The notes under the pieces were generated by a model. It worked only from the letters and a program-made list of their open reading frames with translations. It was not told where the DNA came from and did not search any database. A stretch of 64,000 nucleotides of DNA, from NCBI GenBank assembly GCA_900696525.1, contig CAADGL010000021.1:409729-473728 (forward strand), given 5' to 3'. How positions within the stretch are numbered: position 1 is the first letter of the stretch; each line of letters begins with the position of its first letter. Positions 63,879 through 64,000 of this stretch are shown one piece after another. This DNA is from an uncultured Planctomycetota bacterium. Its GTDB lineage: Bacteria > Planctomycetota > Phycisphaerae > UBA1845 > Fen-1342. The position numbers and the translations under genes are program-made.

Positions 63879-64000
63879 GTAGTGCCTCGCAGAAATGTGA
63901 CGGTATCACGGATGGGTGGAGCGGGCATCTTGCCCGCTCGGGCGGGCTGGAAGCCCGCCCCACCCTGCATAGGGACAGGCAGTTATTTGCGAGGCACTAC
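63879..64000 (+). mobile_element. MITE-like element, copy 2, with terminal inverted repeats
   Basis: Left terminus GTAGTGCCTCGCA (63879-63891) and right terminus TGCGAGGCACTAC (63988-64000) are perfect inverted repeats of 13 bp. The interior has two hairpins and no coding capacity. It may extend beyond the window. Copy 1 lies 6.8 kb upstream in the opposite orientation. Bases 63731-63878 hold no gene. Confidence 0.75.

Overview
The window is 64 kb of uniformly GC-rich DNA that looks like a planctomycete (Planctomycetota, probably Phycisphaerae-like). The grounds are four type II pseudopilins with an FTLIEL signal and a C-terminal H-X9-DG-like motif, secreted proteins ending in dockerin-like Ca-binding repeats, a HYExAFE-type protein, ExbB/ExbD beside TPR and cyclase-toroid proteins, and BlaI/M56 regulation. 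No phage, integrase, CRISPR array, tRNA or rRNA gene was seen. The gene set is chromosomal, with several families of small intergenic repeats.

Layout. 0-5 kb: end of a SpoVR gene, a ParA ATPase coupled to a VanZ-like gene, then an opposed Xaa-Pro peptidase-accB-accC operon. 5-8.5 kb: pyrE facing rplA-rplJ-rplL, with a shared terminator, and a PagL-like lipoprotein. 8.5-14.8 kb: small accessory genes between dense tandem repeats, then tdk, btpA-like, a short uvrC and a divergent nadC. 14.9-18.4 kb: three tandem pseudopilins closed by a strong terminator. 18.7-24.4 kb: a large secreted metzincin protease, divergent from a Cys-rich secreted protein coupled to a second secreted protein. 24.4-28.9 kb: a D-2-hydroxyacid dehydrogenase, rlmN, a TPR protein, rpsT and a small unknown gene. 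29-41.8 kb, all on the minus strand: blaI and an M56 sensor peptidase with a coiled-coil and acidic tail, then a TPR / exbB / exbD / giant WD40-like plus toroid protein operon. 42-44.2 kb: an ABC-2 exporter pair. 44.2-51.6 kb: the tryptophan operon. 51.7-55.5 kb: a YhbH (DUF444) gene and a PlsC-ACP-AMP-ligase fusion. 55.7-61.5 kb: a fourth pseudopilin, two dockerin/FG-GAP secreted proteins (one frameshifted), repeats and a thiolase gene fragment. 61.7-64 kb: an intact thiolase plus DUF35 pair and an inverted-repeat element at the window edge.

The most coherent unit is trpL-trpD-C-F-B-A-aroF-trpE. It starts with a 22-codon leader peptide containing four Trp codons (three consecutive). This is followed by a perfect-looking terminator and a competing antiterminator pairing, which is classic transcription attenuation in a lineage where I know of no described case. 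Genes trpD to trpA are joined by stop/start overlaps. A feedback-type DAHP synthase and trpE follow, and trpG is absent.

A second notable locus is the FG-GAP/VCBS secreted protein near 61.4 kb. Its only strong ribosome site and ATG are out of frame with the coding region by exactly what one heptanucleotide unit would correct. That suggests a slippage-controlled (phase-variable) gene or a decaying one.

Gene starts were set from ribosome-binding sites, overlaps and family alignment from memory. No database search or folding program was run.
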